Below the pieces are notes generated by a model that made no database searches, was not told where the DNA came from, and worked only from the letters and a program-made list of their open reading frames with translations. The translations under genes were made by a program, and so were the position numbers. From JAKAXS01 sp965279065 (lineage in GTDB: Bacteria > Pseudomonadota > Alphaproteobacteria > Rhizobiales > Hyphomicrobiaceae): 64,000 nt of DNA. Shown here one piece after another: positions 51,227 through 59,347 of the stretch. The stretch is from NCBI GenBank assembly GCA_965279065.1, contig OZ257134.1, forward strand, positions 2,232,001 through 2,296,000, written 5' to 3'. The first letter of the stretch is position 1. Each line of letters opens with the position of its first letter.

Positions 51227-52261
51227 CTAAACTGTGGCCGAGCGCTGGAGAACACCAACCTGGGAAGCACGCTCCTCCCCGCTGAGCGCCATCCTCAATG
51301 CAGAGATATCAAGACGGCGGCCAATCAGGATGACGCGTGTGCGCAGATCTGCGCTTGGCCAATCCTCAGCTGAGTTGTGCAGCCTAACCCTGTGCCCGAC
51401 GCCATGCAGCACACGGGGTCTCTCGGAGGCGCTGGCGCACGCAATCAGCCCCTTGGCGCGCACCAGTTCACCACCCGATGTCGCTCGCAAGAGCGCGAGG
51501 AATGATGTCAGCTGGCTTTCGGCAACCGGTCTGTCGATCGTGATGAAATTGGCAGAGATTCGGTCCGCACCGGCTACGATGTCTTCCGAAGGACCAGTTC
51601 CGTCTGGCCATTTCCACGAGAGCGGGTCCTCAAGAAAGGGCGTCAGGTAGGAGGCAGGTGGCTCCATCGACGCGTATATCCGCTCCGTTTCGCTATCGAG
51701 ATCGAAGACTTTATCAATGGGATTGATGGCTCGAATAGCGTTGCGCGCCGTCGATGTCGTCGTGGCGCCCGTGGTGACAACGACATCCGCCAAGCCGATC
51801 GTTCGGGCTTGGCGGTCAATCATCCTCGCAACACGACCTTCCGAAGATGATGTGGAGACGGCAATGACTCGCGATAGCCCATACTGGGTCGCGATGATCC
51901 GATCGATATAGCTGCCGCTAGGCGGCGTCAGGAGCGCCGCGACCATTTTGGTCGCATCGCCGGTCGGGTGTACAATTAACACGCGCCCGAATGCGCGGAT
52001 CTCTCGGTTCTTACGCCGCATCCAAAGTTCGAACAGGGATTGTTTGATGTCGCTCGAGGCACTGCAACAGCTGCAGCCCAGTGAGGTTGGCGCTGCGACC
52101 TCGTCAAAGGGCACGATGACATCATGCGCGACGTCGCGTAGGCCCGCGTTGCCGACGATGAGGGCAGCGTCCTGGAAGCGAGCGTCGGCGACCAGCGCAT
52201 TAACGAATGCCAACACGTCCGGCTCCGAGTGGCCCGTGATGATGTCAACCGGAATGACCAT
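51227..52261 (-). CDS. COG0523-like protein lacking GTPase motifs
   Basis: A 344-aa protein that aligns along its length with the COG0523 GTPases. The N-terminus reads VDIITGHSEPDVLAFVNALV where the others have VTVLTGFLGAGKTTLLNHIL, so the P-loop Lys-Thr is gone. GCSCCSASSDIKQSLFELWM aligns with GCLCCSVRGDLIRILTGLMK, keeping CxCC. The NKxD box reads VVVTTGATTTST. The CobW C-terminal domain (GLIACASASERPRVLHGVGH) is kept. It probably binds zinc but not GTP. The start overlaps the upstream stop by one base (TAATG). No frameshift is seen, so it looks maintained. Confidence 0.8.
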   Translation of the reverse strand: MVIPVDIITGHSEPDVLAFVNALVADARFQDAALIVGNAGLRDVAHDVIVPFDEVAAPTSLGCSCCSASSDIKQSLFELWMRRKNREIRAFGRVLIVHPTGDATKMVAALLTPPSGSYIDRIIATQYGLSRVIAVSTSSSEGRVARMIDRQARTIGLADVVVTTGATTTSTARNAIRAINPIDKVFDLDSETERIYASMEPPASYLTPFLEDPLSWKWPDGTGPSEDIVAGADRISANFITIDRPVAESQLTSFLALLRATSGGELVRAKGLIACASASERPRVLHGVGHRVRLHNSAEDWPSADLRTRVILIGRRLDISALRMALSGEERASQVGVLQRSATV

Positions 52262-53196
52262 TAGGAGCTTGCGTCTCCTGAAACCATGGCTGGCGTCTCC
52301 TTCACCAGGGACTGATGGGCGCCGACGCCGGCCGTCGCTCCGTCTGCCATTGCCAAAGTGACGCTGTGCATCGCGCGCGCCGCATCGCCGGCGGCATAAA
52401 CGCCTGGCACGGTGGTGGCTTTCCACTGATCAGTCTTGATCACAGGGCCTAGGAAACCATCTTCAAAGCCGCAACCAAGCTGGTGCGCAAGCGGGCTTGC
52501 CATCTCGGTAGCGGGCCCAACAAACAGCGCGTTGACCGTTATCCGCCGCCCGTCGCTCAGCTCGACAGTATCCAAGGCCGGCGCGTCTCCCGCTAACCCC
52601 GCGATAGGCTGCCTTTCGATCCTGACGCCCCGTGCAGATAGAAGCTGGAGCTGCTCCTCGTCCGGCTCGAACAGAGCTTGCGTGAAATAAACGGTCGGCC
52701 CCCAGTCCGGCAGCAACGCCGCATGGTGTGCCGCCATTGGATGCGTTGCCAGGACCCCCAGCGGACGATCCCGCACCTCGTAGCCGTGACAATAGGGGCA
52801 ATGCAGGACGGTCTTACCCCACCGCTCTCGCAGTCCTGGGAGGTCCGGCAATGTGTCCGAAACTCCCGTCGCGAGGATCAGCCGCCGTGCCTTGAACGTC
52901 TGTCCATTTGCCAGTGTCGCGGCGAAACGATCGCTGTCGCGAGCGGCGTTCTTGACCACACCGCTATAGATCTCCACGGTCGGATACTCGAGCACTTGAC
53001 GACGCGCCTCGGCGAGAAACTCGTTGGGCGGCTTGCCATCGTGGCCCAATACGCCATGTGCCTGCGCAGAGAACCTATTTCGCGGAAGACCGGAATTTAC
53101 AACGAGAACGCGGCGGCGCGCGCGTCCGAGCTGCAGGGCTGCAGATAAACCGGCAAAACTGCCTCCGACGATAATCACATCATATGTACTGTTCAT
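52261..53196 (-). CDS. Thioredoxin reductase-like flavoprotein with CxxC
   Basis: A 311-aa FAD/NAD(P)H oxidoreductase: VIIVGGSFAGLSAALQLGRA (FAD site), HCPYCHGYEVRDRPLGVLAT (redox CxxC plus NADPH domain) and VYAAGDAARAMHSVTLAMAD. It matches the thioredoxin-reductase-like group. The NADPH-domain motif is GVLATHPMAAHHA rather than GxGxxA, so cofactor preference may differ. Between hisI2 and two COG0523 proteins it could reduce zinc-binding cysteines, but that is inference. The ATG at 53196 (MNSTYDV) is weakly supported by GCGAG. Confidence 0.82.
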   Translation of the reverse strand: MNSTYDVIIVGGSFAGLSAALQLGRARRRVLVVNSGLPRNRFSAQAHGVLGHDGKPPNEFLAEARRQVLEYPTVEIYSGVVKNAARDSDRFAATLANGQTFKARRLILATGVSDTLPDLPGLRERWGKTVLHCPYCHGYEVRDRPLGVLATHPMAAHHAALLPDWGPTVYFTQALFEPDEEQLQLLSARGVRIERQPIAGLAGDAPALDTVELSDGRRITVNALFVGPATEMASPLAHQLGCGFEDGFLGPVIKTDQWKATTVPGVYAAGDAARAMHSVTLAMADGATAGVGAHQSLVKETPAMVSGDASS

Positions 53197-53233
53197 CGAG
53201 GTACGCGCTCGCACTCTCTCGCCTTACGGATTT

Positions 53234-53728
53234 TCAAAGCTGGGTGGGATTGGGTGCATCGCCATAAACAAAAGCGGGATCGAACACCTTGCTACCCTCT
53301 TCAAAAGCAAGAGGCGTAGGCGTGCTGTCAGTGTGCCCGAACTCTATCGACCGGTAAAAACACGATCTGTAGCCCACATGGCAGCTCGCTTGGCCTTCGA
53401 TGCGGACCTTCAGCCAGACCGCATCCTGATCGTCGTCAACCCGGATCTCGACGATCTTTTGGACGAGCCCGCTGGTCGCGCCCTTGCGCCACAGGTACTG
53501 GCGACTTCTGCTCCAGTAATGCGCTTCCCCAGTCTCGATGCTAAGCAACAGCGCTTCCGCGTTCATGTAGCCAAGCATGAGCACCTCACCGCTCTCTGCA
53601 TCAGTGACGACGGCAGGGATGAGGCCGTCGCGGTCGAACTTTGGCGCCAGTGCTTTTCCCTCTTCGACCTCCGCGACGGAGGTTCGCGCGGCGAACTGCG
53701 GCGGCCTCTCCTTCTCAATCGTATTCAT
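53234..53728 (-). CDS. hisI: Phosphoribosyl-AMP cyclohydrolase paralogue 2
   Basis: A 164-aa HisI with EVLMLGYMNAEALLLSIETG, HYWSRSRQYLWRKGATSG and ASCHVGYRSCF. The zinc cysteine of the DCD motif is Asp here (VDDDQD), so this copy also lacks one of three zinc ligands while keeping ACH- and SCF-type cysteines. N- and C-terminal extensions of 20-30 residues are unlike paralogue 1. The ATG at 53728 has GGAGG 7 nt upstream; operator 13 lies 33 nt before it. First gene of a six-gene operon. Confidence 0.9.
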   Translation of the reverse strand: MNTIEKERPPQFAARTSVAEVEEGKALAPKFDRDGLIPAVVTDAESGEVLMLGYMNAEALLLSIETGEAHYWSRSRQYLWRKGATSGLVQKIVEIRVDDDQDAVWLKVRIEGQASCHVGYRSCFYRSIEFGHTDSTPTPLAFEEGSKVFDPAFVYGDAPNPTQL

Positions 53729-53761
53729 CACGCTTCCTCCGGGACGGCGCCCTCACAAATA

Positions 53762-53777
53762 GGATATTATAACATCC
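53762..53777. promoter_or_regulatory. Zur-type operator 13
   Basis: ggatattataacatcc lies 33 nt upstream of hisI paralogue 2 on the minus strand. Confidence 0.82.
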
Positions 53778-54015
53778 AACATCATGCGAAGCCACAGACT
53801 TGTGAGCCCGTTCCGCGCCCGAACTTATTACGAGATGCCATGAGAGCACGACGCGCAGCGGCAATTCGATACCTTCCGCCCGCGAGCGAATGGCGCGGTC
53901 GTGGGCCGCGAGCACTCACGCAGTCCGCCTTGCCGCCACAAACCGTGTTACCAGCTGTTTATCGAAGACGAGAGCCACAGCGATCTGTTGCCAGTGAGAA
54001 ACGGCGGATAAGACC

Positions 54016-54282
54016 TCATGCCTCAAGGTGCTGTTGGCACCGCAGGGGAGCTGGGGGGTTTCCGGCGGCAACGTGAATAAGCCCCCCCCAAAAAAAGATA
54101 TCGGGCAGAGCGGCCAGGAGGCTGAGAAATGTCGATTTGCCGGAAGCGGAAGGACCCACGATCAGAATTCGTTCGCCGCGCGCCAGCCTGAAATCCGAGA
54201 TCGCCAACGCGAATCCGTCCGGTCCGCTCCTGTCTTCGCGGAGGAGGGACACCGCGAGCTGGGAGCCGATGTGCATTGCCAT
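54016..54282 (-). pseudogene. ABC ATPase N-terminal fragment
   Basis: The frame from MAMHIGSQLAVSLLREDRSG runs into FRLARGERILIVGPSASGKS, a clear Walker A, then LLAALPDIFFWGGLIHVAAG and stops. Signature and Walker B are missing, so only the first 90 residues of an ABC ATPase of the MacB/LolD type remain. It lies between operator 13 and the degenerate operator. A run of C and A at 54081-54096 marks the 3' junction. Confidence 0.55.
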
Positions 54283-54501
54283 GGCACACTTAACATTGCG
54301 GTAGAGAATGCGCGTATAGAGCTGGCAGCCAGCGTTAGGCCCAAGACAACAGCAAGCGTCCTCGCGTTCGGTCCACCTTTGATCGCGTTGGATTTCGTGC
54401 GGCACTTGATGGCTCATACCTCGCTCGGATCAACACGCCTGCTCTGAGACACGGAAACCACCTCAGACCTTCATCCAAATCCCCACTGGCGCACTATATA
54501 C

Positions 54502-54516
54502 GGATTATAACATCCA
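54502..54516. promoter_or_regulatory. Degenerate Zur-type operator
   Basis: ggattataacatcca equals the common core with two bases deleted from its left arm. It lies between the ABC ATPase fragment and the DUF2939 gene, 17 nt before the latter. It is probably non-functional or weak. Confidence 0.4.
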
Positions 54517-54533
54517 TAACTCGATGACGCCAT

Positions 54534-55268
54534 ATGGAGTGCCCCGTATTGAACCAGCAGCTCGCACCCATTGATGCAACGGCGGATCCCGCCGGCAATC
54601 CGTATTCTCAACAGACCAATGTCCGCCGCCTCACTTGGAAGAAAGCCACGGCCGCCTTGACAATCTCTGGCTTGCTGGTCGCAGCCTACGCCGTATGGCC
54701 ACTCTACGCGCTTTGCGAACTCCAACATGCAATCACGCATGGAGATACCCGGGTGCTTGAGCAGAAGATCGTTTGGCCATCATTCAAATCCAGCTTCAAA
54801 GACACGCTCCGCGCGCAGGCCTTTCCTAGACTCCTTACAGGGCTGGAAACCCAGCGCGAGAGCGGCTGGACTACACGAGCCATTGCTCTCGAGTTGGCTG
54901 ATTACATCGTCGGCGAGCTTGTCGAACGCAATGTAACGCCTGAAAATCTCAGAAACATCGTTCGTACGGGGTCGATATTCTATGAACTGGGTCTGCACAA
55001 TCCAGACCTTCCCTCCGGGGTCCTAAAGCGGCTGTCATTCGCCAGCGCACGCACATTCTCCGTTGAACTCGGAAGACCGACCGATCCCGCGACCACGCTC
55101 GTGGCGACGTTGGCATTGACAAATTTCGATTGGAAGCTGGTCGGGATTCAGGTGGTAGGGCCGGCCCAAGAATCGCCGCCAGCTCCCATCGTCGGCACTA
55201 TGGGCACCGCCACTCGCGCGCCGTCCAGTTCGGCTCCCTCGAGCGGTGTTGGGAGCTTCGTTATGTAG
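54534..55268 (+). CDS. DUF2939 family membrane protein
   Basis: A 244-aa protein with one N-terminal helix (AALTISGLLVAAYAVWPLYA) and the DUF2939 core LYALCELQHAITHGDTRVLE then QKIVWPSFKSSFKDTLRAQ. The C-terminal tail is Ser/Pro/Ala rich. Function is unknown in the family. The start is only weakly supported by a ribosome site. Confidence 0.65.
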   Translation: MECPVLNQQLAPIDATADPAGNPYSQQTNVRRLTWKKATAALTISGLLVAAYAVWPLYALCELQHAITHGDTRVLEQKIVWPSFKSSFKDTLRAQAFPRLLTGLETQRESGWTTRAIALELADYIVGELVERNVTPENLRNIVRTGSIFYELGLHNPDLPSGVLKRLSFASARTFSVELGRPTDPATTLVATLALTNFDWKLVGIQVVGPAQESPPAPIVGTMGTATRAPSSSAPSSGVGSFVM

Positions 55269-55364
55269 TTCGTCGCGCCTCCTCAACCACATAGCTCCAG
55301 CTCATGCGGCGTTCACGCCGCTCTCCCCGAGGAGAAGATTTTCTTCACGGCAAAGTGAGTTCTG

Positions 55365-56615
55365 ATGCCCCGCTCTTTCCTTGTGCGCCGCGATTTTCTC
55401 AAGGGCGCCGGCACCGCATTGAGTGCCGTAATTTTTGCGTCTCGTACGCAAGCTGCAGCTGCTCCGGTTCCGCAATCCGGATCTAAACTGAAGGTCGTCG
55501 TGATTGGCGCCGGTGCCATGGGAGGATGGACGGCGTTGGCGCTAGTTGAGGCCGGCGCGAAGGTGACGCTCGTCGACGCCTATGGCGCAGGCAACTTGCG
55601 TTCTGCCTCCTCTGATCAAAGCCGGATGATTCGGGCCGATTATAGTAACCCCCTCTATGCTCGAATGGCTCTCGATGCCTACACCCAGCTCGCGGAGCGG
55701 GAGAGGATTTGGGGCGAGACGCTGCTCATCCCAACCGGGCAGATACTGTTCGCCAAAGCCGATAGGGCGCCGGAGATCGACCAGTTTGAGCAAACTCTTT
55801 CGAACGTCGGCATTGCCGGTGTAGAGCGCCTTTCGGCAAAGGATCTCGGTCGCCGCTGGCCTCAGGTCAACTTCGCCGGAGTCGACACGGGTTTGTTCAC
55901 GCCCGGCGGCCCAGGCGCAAGCACCATTCTCGCCGAGCGAACGACGCGGCGGGTGGCAAGAGCTTTCCGTGAGGCCGGAGGCCAAGAGATTCTTGGGCAG
56001 GCTCTACGACCTACGCAGGAAAGCGATACTGTCGCGGTCCCGCTCTTATCCGGCGAGAAACTGAAAGCCGATGTCGTGGTCTATGCCTGTGGCGCATGGA
56101 TGGCGAAGCTTTTCCCCGACATCATAGGCCCTCACGTCAAAGTCGAGAGACGTGATGTTTTCTATTTTGGCACGCCGCCGGGCGACGAGCGCTTCTCATA
56201 CCCTCAGCTGCCGGCGTGGAGTCTGGTCGGAGGCGGCTTTTATGGTTTTCCTGATTTCGAAGGAGGCGGATTCAAGATCGCTCCTTATCCCGACGCTAAT
56301 CCTATCGATCCCGATAGCGATGACCGACGCCCGAACGACTATATCGTCGAACGCGCCCGCGCCTTCTTGCGTCAGCGATTTCAGTCGCTTGGTGATCAGC
56401 CCCTAGTCGGCGCACGTGTTTGTCAGGTCGCCTATACGGCGACCGAGGACTTCATCGTCGACCGGCATCCACAGATGAACAAGGTCTGGCTAATTGGAGG
56501 CGATAGCGGTCATGCGTTCAAACACGGCCCCGCGGTAGGCAAGGACATGGCCCGGCGCATCCTAAGAGGTGCAGGTGATCCTTCTTATGCCGCCGCATTT
56601 CGTCTTCCAACTTGA
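55365..56615 (+). CDS. Tat-exported FAD-dependent oxidoreductase (DAO family)
   Basis: A 416-aa flavoprotein. The N-terminus MPRSFLVRRDFLKGAGTALS is a twin-arginine signal, so it would be exported folded. VVVIGAGAMGGWTALALVEA binds FAD; SASSDQSRMIRADYS and VWLIGGDSGHAFKHGPAVGK are typical of sarcosine/N-methyl amino acid oxidases. Substrate unknown. No operator lies nearby and no partner gene suggests a link to zinc. Confidence 0.82.
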   Translation: MPRSFLVRRDFLKGAGTALSAVIFASRTQAAAAPVPQSGSKLKVVVIGAGAMGGWTALALVEAGAKVTLVDAYGAGNLRSASSDQSRMIRADYSNPLYARMALDAYTQLAERERIWGETLLIPTGQILFAKADRAPEIDQFEQTLSNVGIAGVERLSAKDLGRRWPQVNFAGVDTGLFTPGGPGASTILAERTTRRVARAFREAGGQEILGQALRPTQESDTVAVPLLSGEKLKADVVVYACGAWMAKLFPDIIGPHVKVERRDVFYFGTPPGDERFSYPQLPAWSLVGGGFYGFPDFEGGGFKIAPYPDANPIDPDSDDRRPNDYIVERARAFLRQRFQSLGDQPLVGARVCQVAYTATEDFIVDRHPQMNKVWLIGGDSGHAFKHGPAVGKDMARRILRGAGDPSYAAAFRLPT

Positions 56616-56802
56616 GGCAAAGACCTTGCATATGGCTGCGAACCACTGGCCCACAAACGCGGTCTTCACTATCGACAGACGTACCGTCGACGCCTCGATA
56701 CCTCCAGGGCTTGGCGAAACATCTGTTCGGCAATAGCGATGTGCGTCGGTCTTGCGCACGTCGCGCTTCAATAATCTGAAGCTAGGCTATACTCTTTTCC
56801 AC

Positions 56803-57024
56803 TCAGCGCCGTGGTTTCTTCGCCCGAATGAGGTCGCATGGGTCGATGTCGAGTGCCATGGCCAGTCGGCCGAGTACCGTAACGCTGGCTGAGACCTTGG
56901 CACTCTCAATCTTCCCGACGTAACGCGAGCTGATGCCGGCGCGATGAGCCAGCTCCTCTTGCGTCAATTCCTTGTCATGACGTGCTCGACGCAGATTCAC
57001 AGCCATGACCTCCTTGAGGTCCAT
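56803..57024 (-). CDS. XRE-family helix-turn-helix regulator
   Basis: A 73-aa protein consisting of one HTH_3 domain: LRRARHDKELTQEELAHRAG, ISSRYVGKIESAKVSASVTV. Typical of small regulators on integrative elements. Its target may be the divergent DUF2285 gene region; a short dyad (cgttcca-ggaacg, 57053-57067) lies just upstream. Confidence 0.8.
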   Translation of the reverse strand: MDLKEVMAVNLRRARHDKELTQEELAHRAGISSRYVGKIESAKVSASVTVLGRLAMALDIDPCDLIRAKKPRR

Positions 57025-57226
57025 GGCATAGATGGAGCTTACTTAGGCATTATCGTTCCAGGAACGATAGTTCCCATTTTCTTCGACCCGGGGTAAATCT
57101 TGGGGACTTCTACTACGGCCAGCGGCAGAAAAAATCCGGCTGGGATGAGTGCGTTGGAACCATGCGATAGGCGATCCAGATGCGCATTCATTCGGCTTGT
57201 CTCGCTGGATCCCCCTGGAGGTTCGC

Positions 57227-57493
57227 ATGACAGTAAGACCCGAACTCAAGAGCGAAGTAGACGACGAGGCCCCGACAGCATCTGTGATTACTCCTTACGA
57301 CGAGCGTCACATCATTACCTACCTTCGCCTGCTTGATGCGGCGGCACAAAGCATCGGTTGGCGCGAGGTTGCTCGGGACGTGCTTGGTCACGATCCTACC
57401 TATCAAGCTGATCGAGCAAGGCGCTGCTGGACCTCACACCTCGCTCGCGCGCGGTGGATGAGTGAGCGGGGGTATCGTCAGTTAATGGAGTGA
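57227..57493 (+). CDS. DUF2285 family protein, short form
   Basis: An 88-aa protein: ITPYDERHIITYLRLLDAAA, GWREVARDVLGHDPTYQADR and ARRCWTSHLARARWMSERGY. This is the DUF2285 DNA-binding-like domain alone. GGAGG 6 nt upstream fixes the ATG at 57227. Such genes are common beside relaxases and integrases of Rhizobiales integrative elements. Confidence 0.8.
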   Translation: MTVRPELKSEVDDEAPTASVITPYDERHIITYLRLLDAAAQSIGWREVARDVLGHDPTYQADRARRCWTSHLARARWMSERGYRQLME

Positions 57494-57558
57494 AGCTCTC
57501 GACGAGCCGGACTACTGAAACGGCTCCCTTTGCCTCAACGCCTGCTTGGTCAGCACAT

Positions 57559-58136
57559 GACCAAAGATCAAAGGGCGATGATGTCAGAGTGCGTTGCCTC
57601 TCTGATCGTGCGCAGTCCGAATCTTCGTCCGGATGAGAAAGCGTGTCACAAGAGACGACGGAATTTTCCCTGCAATGGACGACATGGGGACCGCCACCGC
57701 CGTCGCTTACAATATCCGTGGCCTTTTCCGACCCTTCACCAATCACATGACTGTGGGCGGAAAGTTCGCTCTCCTTCTGAGCGACGACCGCGAGTTCATA
57801 TTCGGAGACGGGTTCTTTCACAACTTCCCGACCGTCGGCCCGACAATGGGGAGCCTAAGGTGTGTCGTACCGCTGACACCAGGGCTTGCAGTCCTGTACA
57901 CGAAGCCGTGTCAGTGGGTAACCTGCTCTGATCTTGTGAGCCTCGTGCTCCGTGACGAAGAAGTCGCTCTGATCAACACCCTTGTGCAGGTGTATTCGTG
58001 CGAGAAACTTTTCTACCGCAACTACCGGCCATGGCTTCACGACTCCTTTACCGCGCGGCGACACGAGGAAATTCTGGAGGAGATTTGTTCGGAACTCAAA
58101 CAGCTCTTTGAAGCAGTAGCGATGACGCCGGTGTGA
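57559..58136 (+). pseudogene. DUF4238-like gene, truncated and frameshifted
   Basis: The frame from 57559 reads MTKDQRAMMSECVASLIVRS, fitting the middle of DUF4238 proteins. The rest lies in another frame (from about 57633): FALLLSDDREFIFGDGFFHN and VPLTPGLAVLYTKPCQW, the conserved C-terminal half. The N-terminal third (HYVPQFYL-type start) is missing. It is a broken gene of unknown role. Confidence 0.45.
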
Positions 58137-58299
58137 TGCACACCGCCAAGAGGCCGCTGCTGGCCCGTCTCAGACTTCGACGACTGTTCGAGTCATTTTC
58201 AGCTGACGAGGGTCTTCTGACGTATGCGAGGCAGTAGCTAGGCGTCGGCCTGCGGCCTAATTGCTGCTCGCGATCGATGTCTCGCTCGAATGAAGTCGC

Positions 58300-58428
58300 T
58301 GAGACATGGCGACCGCTTTTCCTGAGACACGGCTGAGACACGAACCAAGATCGCCACAATTGAGTGGTGCGATCAAAACGTGAGACTGAGACACCAGTGA
58401 GACACGGGCCCTTTGGGCCGCTGAGACA
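58300..58428 (+). repeat. Cluster of TGAGACA direct repeats beside tRNA-Pro
   Basis: Six exact TGAGACA copies occur in one orientation at 58300, 58323, 58334, 58387, 58398 and 58422, five extended to TGAGACAC, with a TGAGACT at 58381. Two neighbouring pairs are spaced 11 bp apart, about one helical turn. They end 27 bp from the tRNA 3' end, as expected of integrase arm or excisionase sites. Confidence 0.75.
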
Positions 58429-58454
58429 CGGGTTGGCTAAGTCTCTGAGATGAA

Positions 58455-58532
58455 TGGTCGGAGCGAGGAGATTTGAACTCCTGACCCCCAGTCCCCCAGA
58501 CTGGTGCGCTAACCAGGCTGCGCTACGCTCCG
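58455..58532 (-). tRNA. tRNA-Pro (anticodon GGG)
   Basis: On the minus strand a full cloverleaf is seen: acceptor CGGAGCG/CGCTCCG, D-arm GCGCAGCCTGGTTAGCGC, anticodon arm CCAGT-CTGGGGG-ACTGG, T-arm with GTTCAAATC, discriminator A and encoded CCA. Its 3' end faces the accessory region to the left, the usual side for site-specific integration. Confidence 0.93.
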
Positions 58533-58589
58533 ACTTGGCGCCTCTTGTGCCCTGCCGGGGCGGCTGGGTCAACGCCCAACCGCCAAGCG

Positions 58590-59342
58590 TCAGGAATGGC
58601 CGCATCCCATTGCAAATGCCTGTAATCCATCGGTGTCGACCGGGAGATGGCTCACATGCGCCCCGGTGGCTTGCGCGCCCATGGCCATCGCGGCGAACAA
58701 TCCTGGCCCAAGTGCCAGGTCCAGGACCTGGAGACCTGCCGGCAGCAACTCGTCGGATACGCCTTGGCCGCGCCGGGCGCCAAACGCACCGGCTCGCGTC
58801 AGGATGCGTGCCAGCCCCTCGCCTTCGGCTTTGCTCAGAGCCTCCAGCCGCACCCACGCCTGCAGAAAGCGCGCGTCCGCCGGCTTGGGCAATGCCTGGC
58901 GGCTGAGTGCCGCCCCGGCCGCCTCGATCGCCTCACGCCGATCCCCGGTCAGGCGGACCGGCCGCGGCCCTTCGATATCGACGCCCAGCGCACCCCTCGG
59001 GCCAGTGGCAATCAACGCGTGCCCGGCTCCATGCGAAAGACTGAAGGCAATGTTGCCGCCGGTCAGTTCCGGTTTGCCGCGCGGCGATACGGCAAAGGTC
59101 ATGCGCCGCACGTCCGTCCCAAGGCCACGTTCCAGAACCAGACGCAGCGCGACATGCGCCGCCATCCAGGTTCGCGCTGCGTGTCCATCGCTGAAACGCG
59201 ACGCCCGGCTGCGGTCGACATCAGACAGCCGCGGTGTCTCTGCCTCGATCATCAGCAACGCCGGCAGCGCCGCGGTAAGGTCGATGCACCAAACTCGCGT
59301 GGCCGACGTGAGCGGGCTGGCAGCGATGCTCATACGGACCAT
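58590..59342 (-). CDS. 4'-phosphopantetheinyl transferase superfamily protein
   Basis: A 250-aa Sfp-type enzyme that would attach phosphopantetheine to carrier proteins. Motifs: FAVSPRGKPEL (P1-like), GVDIEGPRPV (metal-binding D.E) and WVRLEALSKAEGEGL (W..(K/R)EA..K). It follows merR by 5 nt on the same strand. No carrier protein or synthase gene is nearby. Two possible ATGs lie three codons apart. Confidence 0.8.
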   Translation of the reverse strand: MVRMSIAASPLTSATRVWCIDLTAALPALLMIEAETPRLSDVDRSRASRFSDGHAARTWMAAHVALRLVLERGLGTDVRRMTFAVSPRGKPELTGGNIAFSLSHGAGHALIATGPRGALGVDIEGPRPVRLTGDRREAIEAAGAALSRQALPKPADARFLQAWVRLEALSKAEGEGLARILTRAGAFGARRGQGVSDELLPAGLQVLDLALGPGLFAAMAMGAQATGAHVSHLPVDTDGLQAFAMGCGHS

Positions 59343-59347
59343 CGCGC

